Assembly: GCF_003461955.1 (NCBI RefSeq)
Contig: NZ_QTYB01000003.1
Coordinates: 178,309 to 242,308, forward strand
Origin: Ruminococcus sp. AM36-2AA
GTDB taxonomy: Bacteria > Bacillota > Clostridia > Lachnospirales > Lachnospiraceae
Direction: 5' to 3'
DNA: 64,000 nucleotides
A model generated the notes under the pieces. It made no database searches, had not been told where the DNA came from, and saw only the letters and a list, made by a program, of their open reading frames with translations. Shown here piece after piece: positions 45,841-54,238 of the stretch. Both the position numbers and the translations under genes were made by a program. Every line of letters starts with the position of its first letter. The stretch's first letter is position 1.

Positions 45841-45977
45841 CCGCTATGTGCAAAATGACGAACAGAAAATCAGGGGAAAATACTGTAAATTTCACTCCGC
45901 AGAACGCTGAATTATTGAAAAATCCTTTAAAAAAAATCTTTAAATTCAGCACTGTGCACAAAAAACATGTTAAATAT

Positions 45978-45993
45978 TTGTCAGCACTGACAA
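45978..45993. promoter_or_regulatory. Rex-like palindrome upstream of adhE
   Basis: TTGTCA-GCAC-TGACAA is a perfect 16-bp palindrome with the TTGT-N8-ACAA skeleton of Rex sites (TTGTTAANNNNTTAACAA). It lies about 190 bases upstream of the adhE start site, nested in a longer CATGTT...ACATG repeat. Confidence 0.4.
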
Positions 45994-46456
45994 AAAACAT
46001 GCACACATATGAGGGGCTGGCAAAAGACAAAACGTATCATGCAGTTAAAACATTAACGTTAAACTTTTGTCAATCAATCATGAACACATTATAATTTAAC
46101 AGATTTCAGACGTCAATAGCGAATGTGATAAATAATTAATGAAAATAACGAAGAATTTTGATAAATAATTCACAAAAATATCATGTCACGGTAAAGCGTC
46201 AAACCATAATTGATAAAAAAACTTGAAATTATTTGAGTTTTCAGAACAATTAAGCAAAATATATGGAGACTTTTTTCAGGAATGCAGAAAGAAATGGATA
46301 GATTTGTCTGAAAATGAAAAACAGGGCAGGAGATAACTGCCAGAATCCTGCGAGCAGGAAAGCCCGATGTTGTTCAGGGAAATTCGCCACAGGCAGAGAA
46401 TCCTGCAGCCTGGATTCTTCCTGCAGAAAGAAACGGTCATGCAGGAAATGATTCCA

Positions 46457-46498
46457 GAAAAAAACTGCCATACAGGAAATGATTCCCGTATGACAGTT
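46457..46498 (-). terminator. Terminator of typA
   Basis: On the minus strand, AACTGTCATAC pairs with GTATGGCAGTT (one T-G pair), followed by TTTTTC. Confidence 0.8.
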
Positions 46499-46589
46499 GT
46501 GTAAATCGTGTTAAAGATATATCCGAATCCTTTATAACTGCAAAACACTGCCAGAATCCAGTAAACAATAAATAATCGTCAAAATTCTA

Positions 46590-48422
46590 TCAGCTCTTGC
46601 GGAATGCAGCACGTTTTCGATCTCTGGAATCCAGGATACGTTTACGGATACGAAGGCTCTTAGGAGTTACCTCAAGAAGCTCATCCTGGTCGATGAACTC
46701 GATTGCCTGCTCAAGGCTTAATACCTTAGGCGGAACAAGCTTCAGCGCATCGTCTGCCGAAGAAGAACGGGTGTTGGTGAGGTGCTTGGTCTTGCAGACA
46801 TTCAGCTCGATATCCTCAGCCTTACCATTCTGTCCGATAACCATACCGCTGTAAACCTTCTCGCCAGGTCCGACGAAGAGAGTACCACGCTCCTGAGCGG
46901 AGAAAAGACCGTAAGTTACAGTCTCGCCTGCCTCGAAAGCGATGAGGGAACCCTGTTTACGATACGGGAAGTCTCCCTTGTATGGTGCATATCCGTCAAA
47001 CATGGTGTTCAGGATACCGGTACCCTTGGTGGAGGTAAGGAATTCGTTACGGAATCCGATCAGTCCACGGGAAGGGATGGAGAACTCAAGACGTACAGTT
47101 CCGTCGCTTGCTGTGCTCATACCCTGAAGTTCACCTTTACGCTCGCTGAGTTTCTGGATGATGGTACCGGAAAATTCCTCCGGAACATCAACATATGCGA
47201 TCTCGATCGGCTCCAGTTTGCGTCCGCGCTCGTCTGTATGATAGAGAACCTCCGGTTTGCTGACTGCAAATTCATATCCTTCACGGCGCATGTTCTCAAT
47301 AAGAACGGAAAGGTGAAGCTCACCACGGCCGGAAACCTTGAAGCACTCAGTTGTATCTGTGTCTTCCACACGAAGGCTGACGTCTGTATTCAGCTCACGG
47401 TAGAGGCGGTCACGAAGGTGACGGGAAGTGATAAATTTACCTTCCTGTCCTGCAAGCGGGCTGTCGTTTACAAGGAAGTTCATGGAGATGGTAGGCTCGG
47501 AAATCTTCTGGAACGGAATGGACTCCGGGTTATCTCCTGCACAGAGTGTATCTCCAATGTGGATATCTGCAATACCGGAGATCGCAACGATGGCTCCGAT
47601 GGTAGCACTCTTGACTTCAACCTTGTTCAGGCCGTCAAATTCGTAGAGCTTGCTGATCTTTACGCGCTCGTGTTTGTCCGGGTCATGATGGTTCAGAAGC
47701 ATCAGCTCCTGGTTCACGGAAATGGTTCCGCGCTCAACTTTACCGACACCGATACGGCCTACATATTCATTGTAGTCGATGGTGCTGATAAGAACCTGTG
47801 TATCTCCGTCCGGATCTCCCTCCGGAGCAGGAATTGCATCAAGGATGGTCTCAAAAAGCGGAGCCATATTCTCAGGCTTGTCCTCAAGGTTACGAACTGC
47901 ATAGCCGGCTTTTGCGGAGGCATACAGGAACGGGCAGTCCAGCTGCTCGTCAGATGCGTCCAGATCCATGAGAAGTTCCAGAACTTCGTCAACAACTTCC
48001 TCCGGACGTGCTTCCGGACGGTCGATCTTGTTGATGCAGACAATAACATGCAGGTTCAGTTCGAGAGCTTTACGAAGTACAAATTTAGTCTGAGGCATGG
48101 CACCCTCGAAGGCGTCCACAAGAAGAATAACGCCGTCTACCATCTTCAGCACACGCTCTACCTCGCCGCCGAAGTCCGCATGGCCTGGAGTGTCGATGAT
48201 ATTGATTTTTACACCCTTGTAATGAACTGCGGTGTTTTTGGAGAGAATCGTAATGCCGCGCTCACGCTCAATATCGTTGGAGTCCATGACACGTTCCTGG
48301 ACTTCCTGGTTCTCACGGAAAACACCGCTCTGTTTCAAAAGCTCGTCAACAAGTGTTGTTTTACCGTGATCGACATGGGCGATAATGGCCACGTTACGAA
48401 CATCTTCACGCTTGGTCTTCAT
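46590..48422 (-). CDS. typA: Ribosome-associated GTPase TypA/BipA
   Basis: A 610-residue translational GTPase of the EF-G-like group, needed for ribosome assembly and stress adaptation. G1 is AHVDHGKTT (15-23), switch region [12 protein letters not shown]3 [13 protein letters not shown]4 [10 protein letters not shown]. The C-terminal half contains the TypA-specific domain with [17 protein letters not shown] and [18 protein letters not shown] 48422 follows GAAAGGA; an eight-codon longer start is less likely. Long plus-strand frames opposite it are shadows. Confidence 0.96.
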   Translation of the reverse strand: MKTKREDVRNVAIIAHVDHGKTTLVDELLKQSGVFRENQEVQERVMDSNDIERERGITILSKNTAVHYKGVKINIIDTPGHADFGGEVERVLKMVDGVILLVDAFEGAMPQTKFVLRKALELNLHVIVCINKIDRPEARPEEVVDEVLELLMDLDASDEQLDCPFLYASAKAGYAVRNLEDKPENMAPLFETILDAIPAPEGDPDGDTQVLISTIDYNEYVGRIGVGKVERGTISVNQELMLLNHHDPDKHERVKISKLYEFDGLNKVEVKSATIGAIVAISGIADIHIGDTLCAGDNPESIPFQKISEPTISMNFLVNDSPLAGQEGKFITSRHLRDRLYRELNTDVSLRVEDTDTTECFKVSGRGELHLSVLIENMRREGYEFAVSKPEVLYHTDERGRKLEPIEIAYVDVPEEFSGTIIQKLSERKGELQGMSTASDGTVRLEFSIPSRGLIGFRNEFLTSTKGTGILNTMFDGYAPYKGDFPYRKQGSLIAFEAGETVTYGLFSAQERGTLFVGPGEKVYSGMVIGQNGKAEDIELNVCKTKHLTNTRSSSADDALKLVPPKVLSLEQAIEFIDQDELLEVTPKSLRIRKRILDSRDRKRAAFRKS

Positions 48423-48532
48423 ATAATCCAAATCCTTTCTTTCCATATATAAGTAATCTTTTTGTTAAAAATGATGTCCAAATTTATAGTCTATCACATT
48501 TTTGGAAGATTACAAGACATAAAAAAATATTT

Positions 48533-48560
48533 TTGGTTTTTCAGTTTTCAGGCATATTAT
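48533..48560 (+). promoter_or_regulatory. Promoter of the SSB-like gene
   Basis: TTGGTT (48533-48538), a 16-bp spacer and TATTAT (48555-48560). Confidence 0.5.
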
Positions 48561-48622
48561 AGCGCATCTGTACATAGATTGATATAGACGAAATACACGA
48601 AGAGGAAGGAGAGCTACTTATT

Positions 48623-49249
48623 ATGGCAGATAAAATTATTGAAAACAATCAGGTATCGGTTATGGGGCGTATTGCCACCGGATTTACCTTCAGCCATCAG
48701 GTTTTTGGAGAAGGGTTTTATATGATGGATATTCTGGTAAAACGTCTCAGCGATTCTGAGGACAGGATTCCGGTGATGGTGTCCGAGCGTCTGATTGATA
48801 TCACCCAGGACTATGTTGGGGAGTATATTGAAATCCACGGACAGTTCCGGTCCTATAACCGTCATGAGGAAAAGAGAAATAGACTTGTGCTTTCGGTATT
48901 TGCCAGGGAAGTGAAATTTGTGGAAGAGGGAGAGGAATCCATACCGGTCAATCAGATTTTTCTGGACGGGTATATCTGCAAACCGCCTGTATACAGAAAA
49001 ACTCCGCTTGGAAGAGAGATTGCGGATCTTCTGATGGCAGTCAACCGTCCTTACGGAAAATCCGATTACATACCATGTATATGCTGGGGAAGAAATGCCA
49101 GATATGCTTCGGCTTTTGAAGTAGGCGGACATGTGCTGATCTGGGGCAGAATTCAGAGCAGGGAATATATGAAACGAATCAGTGAAAATGAGACAGAAAA
49201 AAGGATAGCCTATGAAGTTTCGGTGAGCAAATTGGAATATGTTGAGTAA
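48623..49249 (+). CDS. SSB-like protein with two OB folds
   Basis: A 208-residue protein containing what look like two tandem OB folds: residues about 9-100 (VSVMGRIATGFTFSHQVFGEGFY to REVKFVEEG) and 110-208 (FLDGYICKPPVYRKTPLGREIADLLMAVNR to YEVSVSKLEYVE). The second half has the SSB hallmarks, TPLGREIADLLMAVNR and YIPCICWGRNA. The acidic C-terminal tip of the housekeeping SSB is absent. It is probably an accessory single-strand DNA-binding protein; targets unknown. AGGAAGGAGAG precedes the ATG. Confidence 0.78.
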   Translation: MADKIIENNQVSVMGRIATGFTFSHQVFGEGFYMMDILVKRLSDSEDRIPVMVSERLIDITQDYVGEYIEIHGQFRSYNRHEEKRNRLVLSVFAREVKFVEEGEESIPVNQIFLDGYICKPPVYRKTPLGREIADLLMAVNRPYGKSDYIPCICWGRNARYASAFEVGGHVLIWGRIQSREYMKRISENETEKRIAYEVSVSKLEYVE

Positions 49250-49294
49250 CATTGGACAGGTTATGGAATATTGGTGGGAACATTAAGGTAACAC

Positions 49295-49323
49295 TTGCAT
49301 TTCCAGCCAATCTGCGGTAATAT
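49295..49323 (+). promoter_or_regulatory. Promoter of the cobO-dapA-dapB group
   Basis: TTGCAT (49295-49300), a 17-bp spacer and TAATAT (49318-49323). The leader is only about 50 bases, too short for a cobalamin riboswitch. Confidence 0.6.
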
Positions 49324-49381
49324 AAGAAAAATTAAAAAAATGGGGAATTACCGGTTTCACTAAACAGTAAGAGGAAGAATC

Positions 49382-49888
49382 ATGGAAAAAGAAATAACAG
49401 AGGTTTATTGCGGGAACGGGAAAGGAAAGACGACACTGGCTATCGGCCAGGCTTTGCGCTTTGCCGCGCAGGGAAAAAGTGTGATCATCATACAGTTTCT
49501 CAAGGGCAGGGAACGCAGAGAACTGGATTTTCTTGAGGATCTGGATAATCTTGATTTCAAGATTTTCCGTTTCGAAAAAATGGACACCTGCTATAATGAC
49601 CTGAGTGAGCAGGAAAAGACAGAAGAGAGAACCAATATTCTCAACGGCCTTAATTTTGCACGGAAGGTAATTGCTACCGGAGAGTGTGATTTTCTGCTGC
49701 TGGATGAAATCCTCGGGCTTATGGATAAAGGAATCGCTCCAGTTGAGACGATCATCGATATGCTTAAGCAGAAGGATGAAAGTATGCACATAGTTATGAC
49801 CGGACGCTGGCTTCCGGAAGCACTGAAGCCATATGTGGACAGTGTTACCACAATGACAACAGAGCTGACCGGACAGGAACGGAAATAA
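49382..49888 (+). CDS. cobO: Cob(I)yrinic acid a,c-diamide adenosyltransferase (CobO/BtuR type)
   Basis: A 168-residue P-loop enzyme that adenosylates corrinoids to make coenzyme B12. The nucleotide-binding loop GNGKGKTT (11-18) near the N-terminus and the LLLDEI strand followed by DKGI are CobA/CobO features. It is not beside other cobalamin genes; dapA starts 35 bases downstream, so it appears to share the lysine-pathway transcript. Confidence 0.9.
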   Translation: MEKEITEVYCGNGKGKTTLAIGQALRFAAQGKSVIIIQFLKGRERRELDFLEDLDNLDFKIFRFEKMDTCYNDLSEQEKTEERTNILNGLNFARKVIATGECDFLLLDEILGLMDKGIAPVETIIDMLKQKDESMHIVMTGRWLPEALKPYVDSVTTMTTELTGQERK

Positions 49889-49923
49889 GCAACAGTTCAC
49901 AGAAGAAAGAAGGAGGAAGACAA

Positions 49924-50820
49924 ATGGCAATTTTTAAAGGAACAGGCGTTGCAATCGTAACACCTATGCACGAAGACGGTAAGGTAAATTATGAGAAACT
50001 TGAGGAGATCCTTGAGGATCAGATCGCGAACAGCACAGACGCCATCGTTATCTGCGGAACAACAGGAGAATCTTCTACTCTGACACACGGAGAGCACCTT
50101 CAGACAATCAAGTTCACAATTGACAAAGTTAACAAACGTGTGCCTGTAATCGCAGGAACAGGTTCCAATTGTACAGAGACAGCAATCATGATGTCCAAGG
50201 AAGCAGCTTCCTATGGTGCAGACGCTCTTCTTATTGTAACACCTTATTATAACAAGGCTACACAGAAGGGACTTATCGCTCATTACACAGCAATTGCCAA
50301 TGCAGTTCCGGAAACTCCGCTTATCATGTACAATGTACCGAGCCGTACAGGCTGCAACATCCAGCCGGCTACAGCAGCTTACCTTGCAAAGAATGTAAAG
50401 AACATTGTCGGAATCAAGGAAGCAACAGGAGATCTTTCCCAGATCGCCAAGATGATGTCTCTGGCAGACGGACAGCTTGAGCTTTACTCCGGAAATGATG
50501 ATCAGGTACTTCCGATTCTTTCTCTTGGCGGACTTGGAGTTATTTCCGTACTTTCCAACGTTGCACCGAAGTTTACACATGACATGGTCATGAAATATTT
50601 CGACGGTGATACAAAGGGAGCAACAGAGGATCAGCTGAAAGCTCTTCCACTCATTAATGCACTGTTCAGCGAAGTAAACCCGATTCCTGTAAAAACAGCT
50701 ATGAACCTTATGGGAATGAATGTAGGACCGCTTCGTATGCCGCTTTGCGAGATGGAAGAAGACACAAAGGCTGCTCTTGCAAAAGAGATCGAGAAATTCG
50801 GCCTTAAGCTTGCAAAATAA
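49924..50820 (+). CDS. dapA: 4-hydroxy-tetrahydrodipicolinate synthase
   Basis: A 298-residue aldolase condensing pyruvate with aspartate semialdehyde, first step of the diaminopimelate/lysine branch. GTTGESSTL, the tyrosine of YYNKATQKGL, MYNVPSRTG and the Schiff-base lysine K165 in GIKEATGD are all present. AGGAGGAAG precedes the ATG. dapB follows after 35 bases. Confidence 0.97.
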   Translation: MAIFKGTGVAIVTPMHEDGKVNYEKLEEILEDQIANSTDAIVICGTTGESSTLTHGEHLQTIKFTIDKVNKRVPVIAGTGSNCTETAIMMSKEAASYGADALLIVTPYYNKATQKGLIAHYTAIANAVPETPLIMYNVPSRTGCNIQPATAAYLAKNVKNIVGIKEATGDLSQIAKMMSLADGQLELYSGNDDQVLPILSLGGLGVISVLSNVAPKFTHDMVMKYFDGDTKGATEDQLKALPLINALFSEVNPIPVKTAMNLMGMNVGPLRMPLCEMEEDTKAALAKEIEKFGLKLAK

Positions 50821-50855
50821 TCCGACTGTAAGCGGAAGGTAAAGGAGAATATACT

Positions 50856-51611
50856 ATGGTAAAAATCATCATGCACGGCTGCAACGGACATATGGGTCAG
50901 GTGATCAGTGGCATCGTGGAGAAAGATCCGGATGCAGAGATCGTGGCAGGTATCGACATTGCAGATCAGGGAAAAAACAGCTATCCGGTATTCACCGATA
51001 TTGACGCATGCCAGGTAGAGGCAGACGCGATCGTTGATTTTTCTTCTGCAAAAGCAACAGACAAGCTTCTTGAGTACAGTGCCGCACGCCAGATCCCGGT
51101 TGTTCTCTGCAGCACAGGCTTAAGCGAGGAGCAGCTTGCGAAAGTAGAAGAAACATCCAAAAAGGTTGCAGTGCTGAAATCTGCGAACATGTCTCTTGGT
51201 ATCAACACACTTCTGAAACTGGTTCAGGACGCTGCCAAGGTTCTTGCAACTGCAGGATTTGACATGGAGATCGTTGAGAAACATCACCGCCTGAAAGTAG
51301 ACGCACCAAGTGGTACTGCACTTGCACTGGCAGACAGCATTAATGAAGTTATGGATAACAAGTATCATTATGTATATGACCGCAGCCAGAAACGTGAGAA
51401 ACGTGACGATAAGGAGATCGGAATCTCCGCAGTTCGTGGCGGAACCATCGTAGGTGAGCATGAGATCATTTTTGCAGGTCAGGACGAAGTGATCGAGTTC
51501 AAGCATACTGCATATTCCAAGGCTATTTTTGGAAAAGGTGCTGTAGAAGCAGCCAAATTCCTTGCAGGTAAACCGGCAGGACGTTACGATATGAGTGACG
51601 TGATCGGCTGA
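50856..51611 (+). CDS. dapB: 4-hydroxy-tetrahydrodipicolinate reductase
   Basis: A 251-residue NAD(P)H-dependent reductase acting right after DapA. The nucleotide loop is HGCNGHMGQ near the N-terminus, and the catalytic motif is EKHHRLKVDAPSGTAL. GGAGAA precedes the ATG. The gene ends the operon with a terminator. Confidence 0.97.
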   Translation: MVKIIMHGCNGHMGQVISGIVEKDPDAEIVAGIDIADQGKNSYPVFTDIDACQVEADAIVDFSSAKATDKLLEYSAARQIPVVLCSTGLSEEQLAKVEETSKKVAVLKSANMSLGINTLLKLVQDAAKVLATAGFDMEIVEKHHRLKVDAPSGTALALADSINEVMDNKYHYVYDRSQKREKRDDKEIGISAVRGGTIVGEHEIIFAGQDEVIEFKHTAYSKAIFGKGAVEAAKFLAGKPAGRYDMSDVIG

Positions 51612-51658
51612 TCCTGACAGGTTGACAGTTTAATCCGTAACAGAATGATACAGGTAAT

Positions 51659-51696
51659 AAAAACGGGTTTCGTGTAAAAGCGGAGCCCGTTTTTTT
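51659..51696 (+). terminator. Terminator of the dap operon
   Basis: AAAACGGGTT pairs with AGCCCGTTTT (G-U pair) around a 14-base loop, ending in TTTTTT. Confidence 0.85.
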
Positions 51697-51760
51697 GAAT
51701 GAAATTGCGAAGCGATTTCATTCATGAGCATGTAGTGGAACGGAATGCGAATGTCCGCTA
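51697..51760 (+). repeat. GCGAAGC-hairpin dispersed element, copy after dapB
   Basis: GAATGAAATTGC, loop GAA, GCGATTTCATTC form a 12-bp stem (one T-G pair) around the minihairpin GCGAAGC (51707-51713). The following TGTAGTGGAA..AATGCGAATGTCCG resembles the tract after the hairpin at 62014. Confidence 0.5.
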
Positions 51761-51866
51761 TATGGCCTTATAGCAAAGAATATTTTTGAAATTTTTGCCA
51801 GGATAGAATACTGGAAAAAGTGCCATATTAGGAATACAGAATTTTTCAGAAAAAGGAGAAGATCAT

Positions 51867-52325
51867 ATGAAAAAATGGAAGGCGATTCTTTTTGGCACTT
51901 TGCTCACTCTGTCTCTGTGTACATTTACAGCCTGTGGTACAGAGGTAAATAATGCGGATGAAACTGTGGACGAGAAAAATAATGATGAGAGAAATAAGAA
52001 AAAAAATACAAACGAAAATACTGCCACAGAAAATGGAATTATGGAAGATGAAACAGATAATGACGGTGTGATGGACAACGGCGGGATCATTGAAGATTCT
52101 GGCACAGATAACAATGAGATGGCCGGTGGAAATATTACCGTGACTCCTGCGGGAAATGGAAATAATACAACAGCAGCGCCTGGAACTACAGATGCCAACG
52201 GAACCGGAAATGACGGAACGGTATCCGGTGAGCTGGGTGACAGTGTGAAGGACCTGGGCGACGGCGTAGGAAATGCGGTGGATGATATTGGCAATGCAGT
52301 AGGAAATGCGGTAGAGGGCAGATAG
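51867..52325 (+). CDS. Low-complexity lipoprotein
   Basis: A 152-residue exported lipoprotein. The signal peptide ends in the lipobox FTAC-G with C23 as the lipidated residue. The mature part is Asn/Asp/Gly/Thr/Glu-rich and probably disordered, closing with a repeated GDGVGNAVDDIGNAVGNAVEG helix-like tail. No domain is recognised. AAAGGAGAAG precedes the ATG. It could be a surface spacer or cell-wall-associated protein; function unknown. Confidence 0.7.
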   Translation: MKKWKAILFGTLLTLSLCTFTACGTEVNNADETVDEKNNDERNKKKNTNENTATENGIMEDETDNDGVMDNGGIIEDSGTDNNEMAGGNITVTPAGNGNNTTAAPGTTDANGTGNDGTVSGELGDSVKDLGDGVGNAVDDIGNAVGNAVEGR

Positions 52326-52453
52326 AGTTGCTGTTTATTTCGTGGTCAGCAACTGTAAGGTAACCTGGTGCTACAGATATTTTACCACAGCATTGCATAA
52401 AACTGCTTCTGATGCTATTATCAGTGCATGGAAAGAAAACGGAGGACAGGATT

Positions 52454-53224
52454 ATGAAATTCAGACCATGCATTGATATACATAACGGAAAAGTAAAACA
52501 GATCGTAGGAGGAAGCCTGAAAGATCAGGGTGATCAGGCGGCAGAAAATTTTGTGTCAGAGCAGGATGCGGCTTTTTATGCAGAGCTTTATAAGAAGGCG
52601 GGATTAAAGGGCGGTCATGTGATCCTTTTGAACGGAAAAGATTCTCCCAACTATGAAGCGACGAAAGCCCAGGCGCTTCTTGCCCTGAAAAGATATCCCA
52701 GAGGACTTCAGATCGGAGGCGGTATCTGCCCGGAGAATGCGTCAGAGTATCTGGAGGCTGGTGCCAGCCATGTGATCGTAACCTCCTATGTGTTTAAAAA
52801 CGGAGTGATCTCCTGGGAAAATCTGGAGAAGATCCGGAATACAGCAGGAAAAGAACATCTTGTGCTGGACTTAAGCTGCCGCAAAAAAGACGGTAACTAT
52901 TATATTGTCACAGACCGCTGGCAGAAATTTACAGAAGAGATCGTGACACTGGAACTGATGGAAAAGCTTGGAAGTTACTGTGATGAATTTCTGGTCCATG
53001 CAGTGGATGTGGAGGGAAAGGCTCATGGTGTTGAGACAGAACTTGCGGAACTTCTGGGACAGTATACAGCTCATCCGGTAACTTATGCAGGCGGTGTCGG
53101 CTCCATGGCAGATATTGAGGAACTTCGAAGGGCAGGACAGGGAAGACTGGACGTGACTGTTGGCAGTGCACTGGATATTTTTGGCGGAAGCATACCGTTT
53201 GAAGTTCTGGCAGAGATGAAGTAG
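52454..53224 (+). CDS. hisA: HisA, eukaryotic-type ProFAR isomerase
   Basis: A 256-residue TIM-barrel isomerase of histidine synthesis (ProFAR to PRFAR). The sequence matches the eukaryotic HIS6 form rather than normal bacterial His[18 protein letters not shown] at the N-terminus, [40 protein letters not shown] and SALDIFGG all have direct counterparts in yeast His6. No other his gene is nearby. GGAGGACAGG precedes ATG 52454; a longer in-frame start 42 bases upstream has no site. It might serve histidine synthesis from a distant locus. Confidence 0.88.
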   Translation: MKFRPCIDIHNGKVKQIVGGSLKDQGDQAAENFVSEQDAAFYAELYKKAGLKGGHVILLNGKDSPNYEATKAQALLALKRYPRGLQIGGGICPENASEYLEAGASHVIVTSYVFKNGVISWENLEKIRNTAGKEHLVLDLSCRKKDGNYYIVTDRWQKFTEEIVTLELMEKLGSYCDEFLVHAVDVEGKAHGVETELAELLGQYTAHPVTYAGGVGSMADIEELRRAGQGRLDVTVGSALDIFGGSIPFEVLAEMK

Positions 53225-53335
53225 AATAGTTGCATATTCATGACAAAAAAATCCTTTTGCAGGAATATATTGAATAAATTTAGAAAAAATTTGTAAAATT
53301 TTTGAAAAGTGATGTTAAAATTCAACTTAATGTGT

Positions 53336-53341
53336 TATAAT
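53336..53341 (+). promoter_or_regulatory. -10 box of the HPF gene
   Basis: A perfect TATAAT at 53336-53341 without a clear -35 box. TTGAA...TTCAA inverted repeats lie just upstream (about 53302-53325). Control by stress or an alternative sigma factor would fit the product. Confidence 0.4.
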
Positions 53342-53373
53342 AGCAACATAAAACAGCAAAGGGGATGGAAGTC

Positions 53374-53901
53374 ATGAAATTTATTATTAGTGGAAAGAAT
53401 ATAGCAGTAACAGAAGGACTTAAAACAGCTGTTGAGGACAAGCTTGGTAAACTTGAAAGGTATTTTACTCCTGAAACTGAGATTTCAGTAACCTTAAGCG
53501 TTGAGAAGGATCGCCAGAAGATCGAGGTAACAATCCCTGTGAAAGGTAACATTATCCGTTCCGAGCAGGTAAGCAATGATATGTATGTATCCATCGATCT
53601 GGTTGAAGAGGTAATTGAGCGTCAGCTTCGTAAATACAAGAACAAGATCGTTGACAAGCAGCAGGAATCCACAAACTTCCAGAAAGCATACCTTGATAAG
53701 GATTATGAAGAGGATGAGGAAGTTAAGATCATCCGTACCAAGAAATTCGGAATCAAACCAATGTATCCGGAAGATGCATGCGTACAGATGGAGCTTCTTG
53801 GACATAATTTCTTTGTATTCTTCAATGCTGAGACAGAGCAGGTGAACGTAGTTTACAAACGTAAAGGTAATACTTACGGACTGATCGAGCCGGAGTTTTA
53901 G
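53374..53901 (+). CDS. hpf: Ribosome hibernation-promoting factor, long form
   Basis: A 175-residue long-form HPF/YfiA. The N-terminal domain (1-100, FIISGKNIAVTEGLKTAVEDKLGKLERYF) binds the decoding region, and the C-terminal domain (about 118-175, IIRTKKFGIKPMYPEDACVQMELLGHNFFVFFNAET) promotes 100S dimers. ATG 53374 lies eight bases after AAAGGGG; an earlier ATG directly abuts that site and is less likely. A strong terminator follows. Confidence 0.94.
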   Translation: MKFIISGKNIAVTEGLKTAVEDKLGKLERYFTPETEISVTLSVEKDRQKIEVTIPVKGNIIRSEQVSNDMYVSIDLVEEVIERQLRKYKNKIVDKQQESTNFQKAYLDKDYEEDEEVKIIRTKKFGIKPMYPEDACVQMELLGHNFFVFFNAETEQVNVVYKRKGNTYGLIEPEF

Positions 53902-53967
53902 GCAGAAGTCTCTGTAGGAGATCATGGGTGAATGATCTTTTATAAAAACTGAATATTGAACGACTGA

Positions 53968-54020
53968 GAAAAGCTCCGGGAATCTGCGTGGAAAATCTGC
54001 AGATTCCCGGAGCTTTTTTT
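53968..54020 (+). terminator. Terminator of hpf
   Basis: AAAAGCTCCGGGAATCTGC pairs perfectly with GCAGATTCCCGGAGCTTTT, followed by a T run. Confidence 0.92.
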
Positions 54021-54067
54021 CAGGGCAGAAGAACAGCTCCGGACACGATTTGTTAATTAATTGTTCA

Positions 54068-54096
54068 TTGTTTTTATAACTGGAAAGTGGTAGAAT
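54068..54096 (+). promoter_or_regulatory. Promoter of secA
   Basis: TTGTTT (54068-54073), a 17-bp spacer and TAGAAT (54091-54096). Confidence 0.55.
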
Positions 54097-54238
54097 ATAT
54101 ACCATATGTGATCTGGATATCAACAGAGAACTGGAATGATTATGATGATTGGAACGAACAGTGTCCTGGAATGATCCTGAATCGGATAGATAAGAGACTT
54201 AAATGTCCTATTTCGAATAAAATGATTGGAGCAGAAAC

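Larger units (their letters stand above)
45650..46589. other. AT-rich intergenic region between adhE and typA
   Basis: 940 bases without a credible gene. It holds the adhE promoter and palindromes (45763-45840), a TTGTCA-GCAC-TGACAA palindrome at 45978, a very AT-rich middle, and the typA terminator at 46457. An 82-codon plus-strand frame at 45846 lacks a ribosome-binding site. The segment 46330-46560 carries CTGCCAGAATCC twice and CAGGAAATGATTCC twice. Confidence 0.5.
53902..54238 (+). other. Intergenic region between hpf and secA
   Basis: 337 bases with the hpf terminator, the secA promoter and a leader of about 135 bases. A 12-codon frame at about 54138 is not convincing, and no SecM-like arrest peptide is seen. 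Confidence 0.45.

Noticed and set aside
45846..46094. An 82-codon plus-strand frame upstream of adhE
   Set aside because: No ribosome-binding site or promoter, overlaps operator-like palindromes, no recognisable similarity.
54138..54176. A 12-codon frame in the secA leader as a SecM-like arrest peptide
   Set aside because: Too short, no export signal and no arrest motif.
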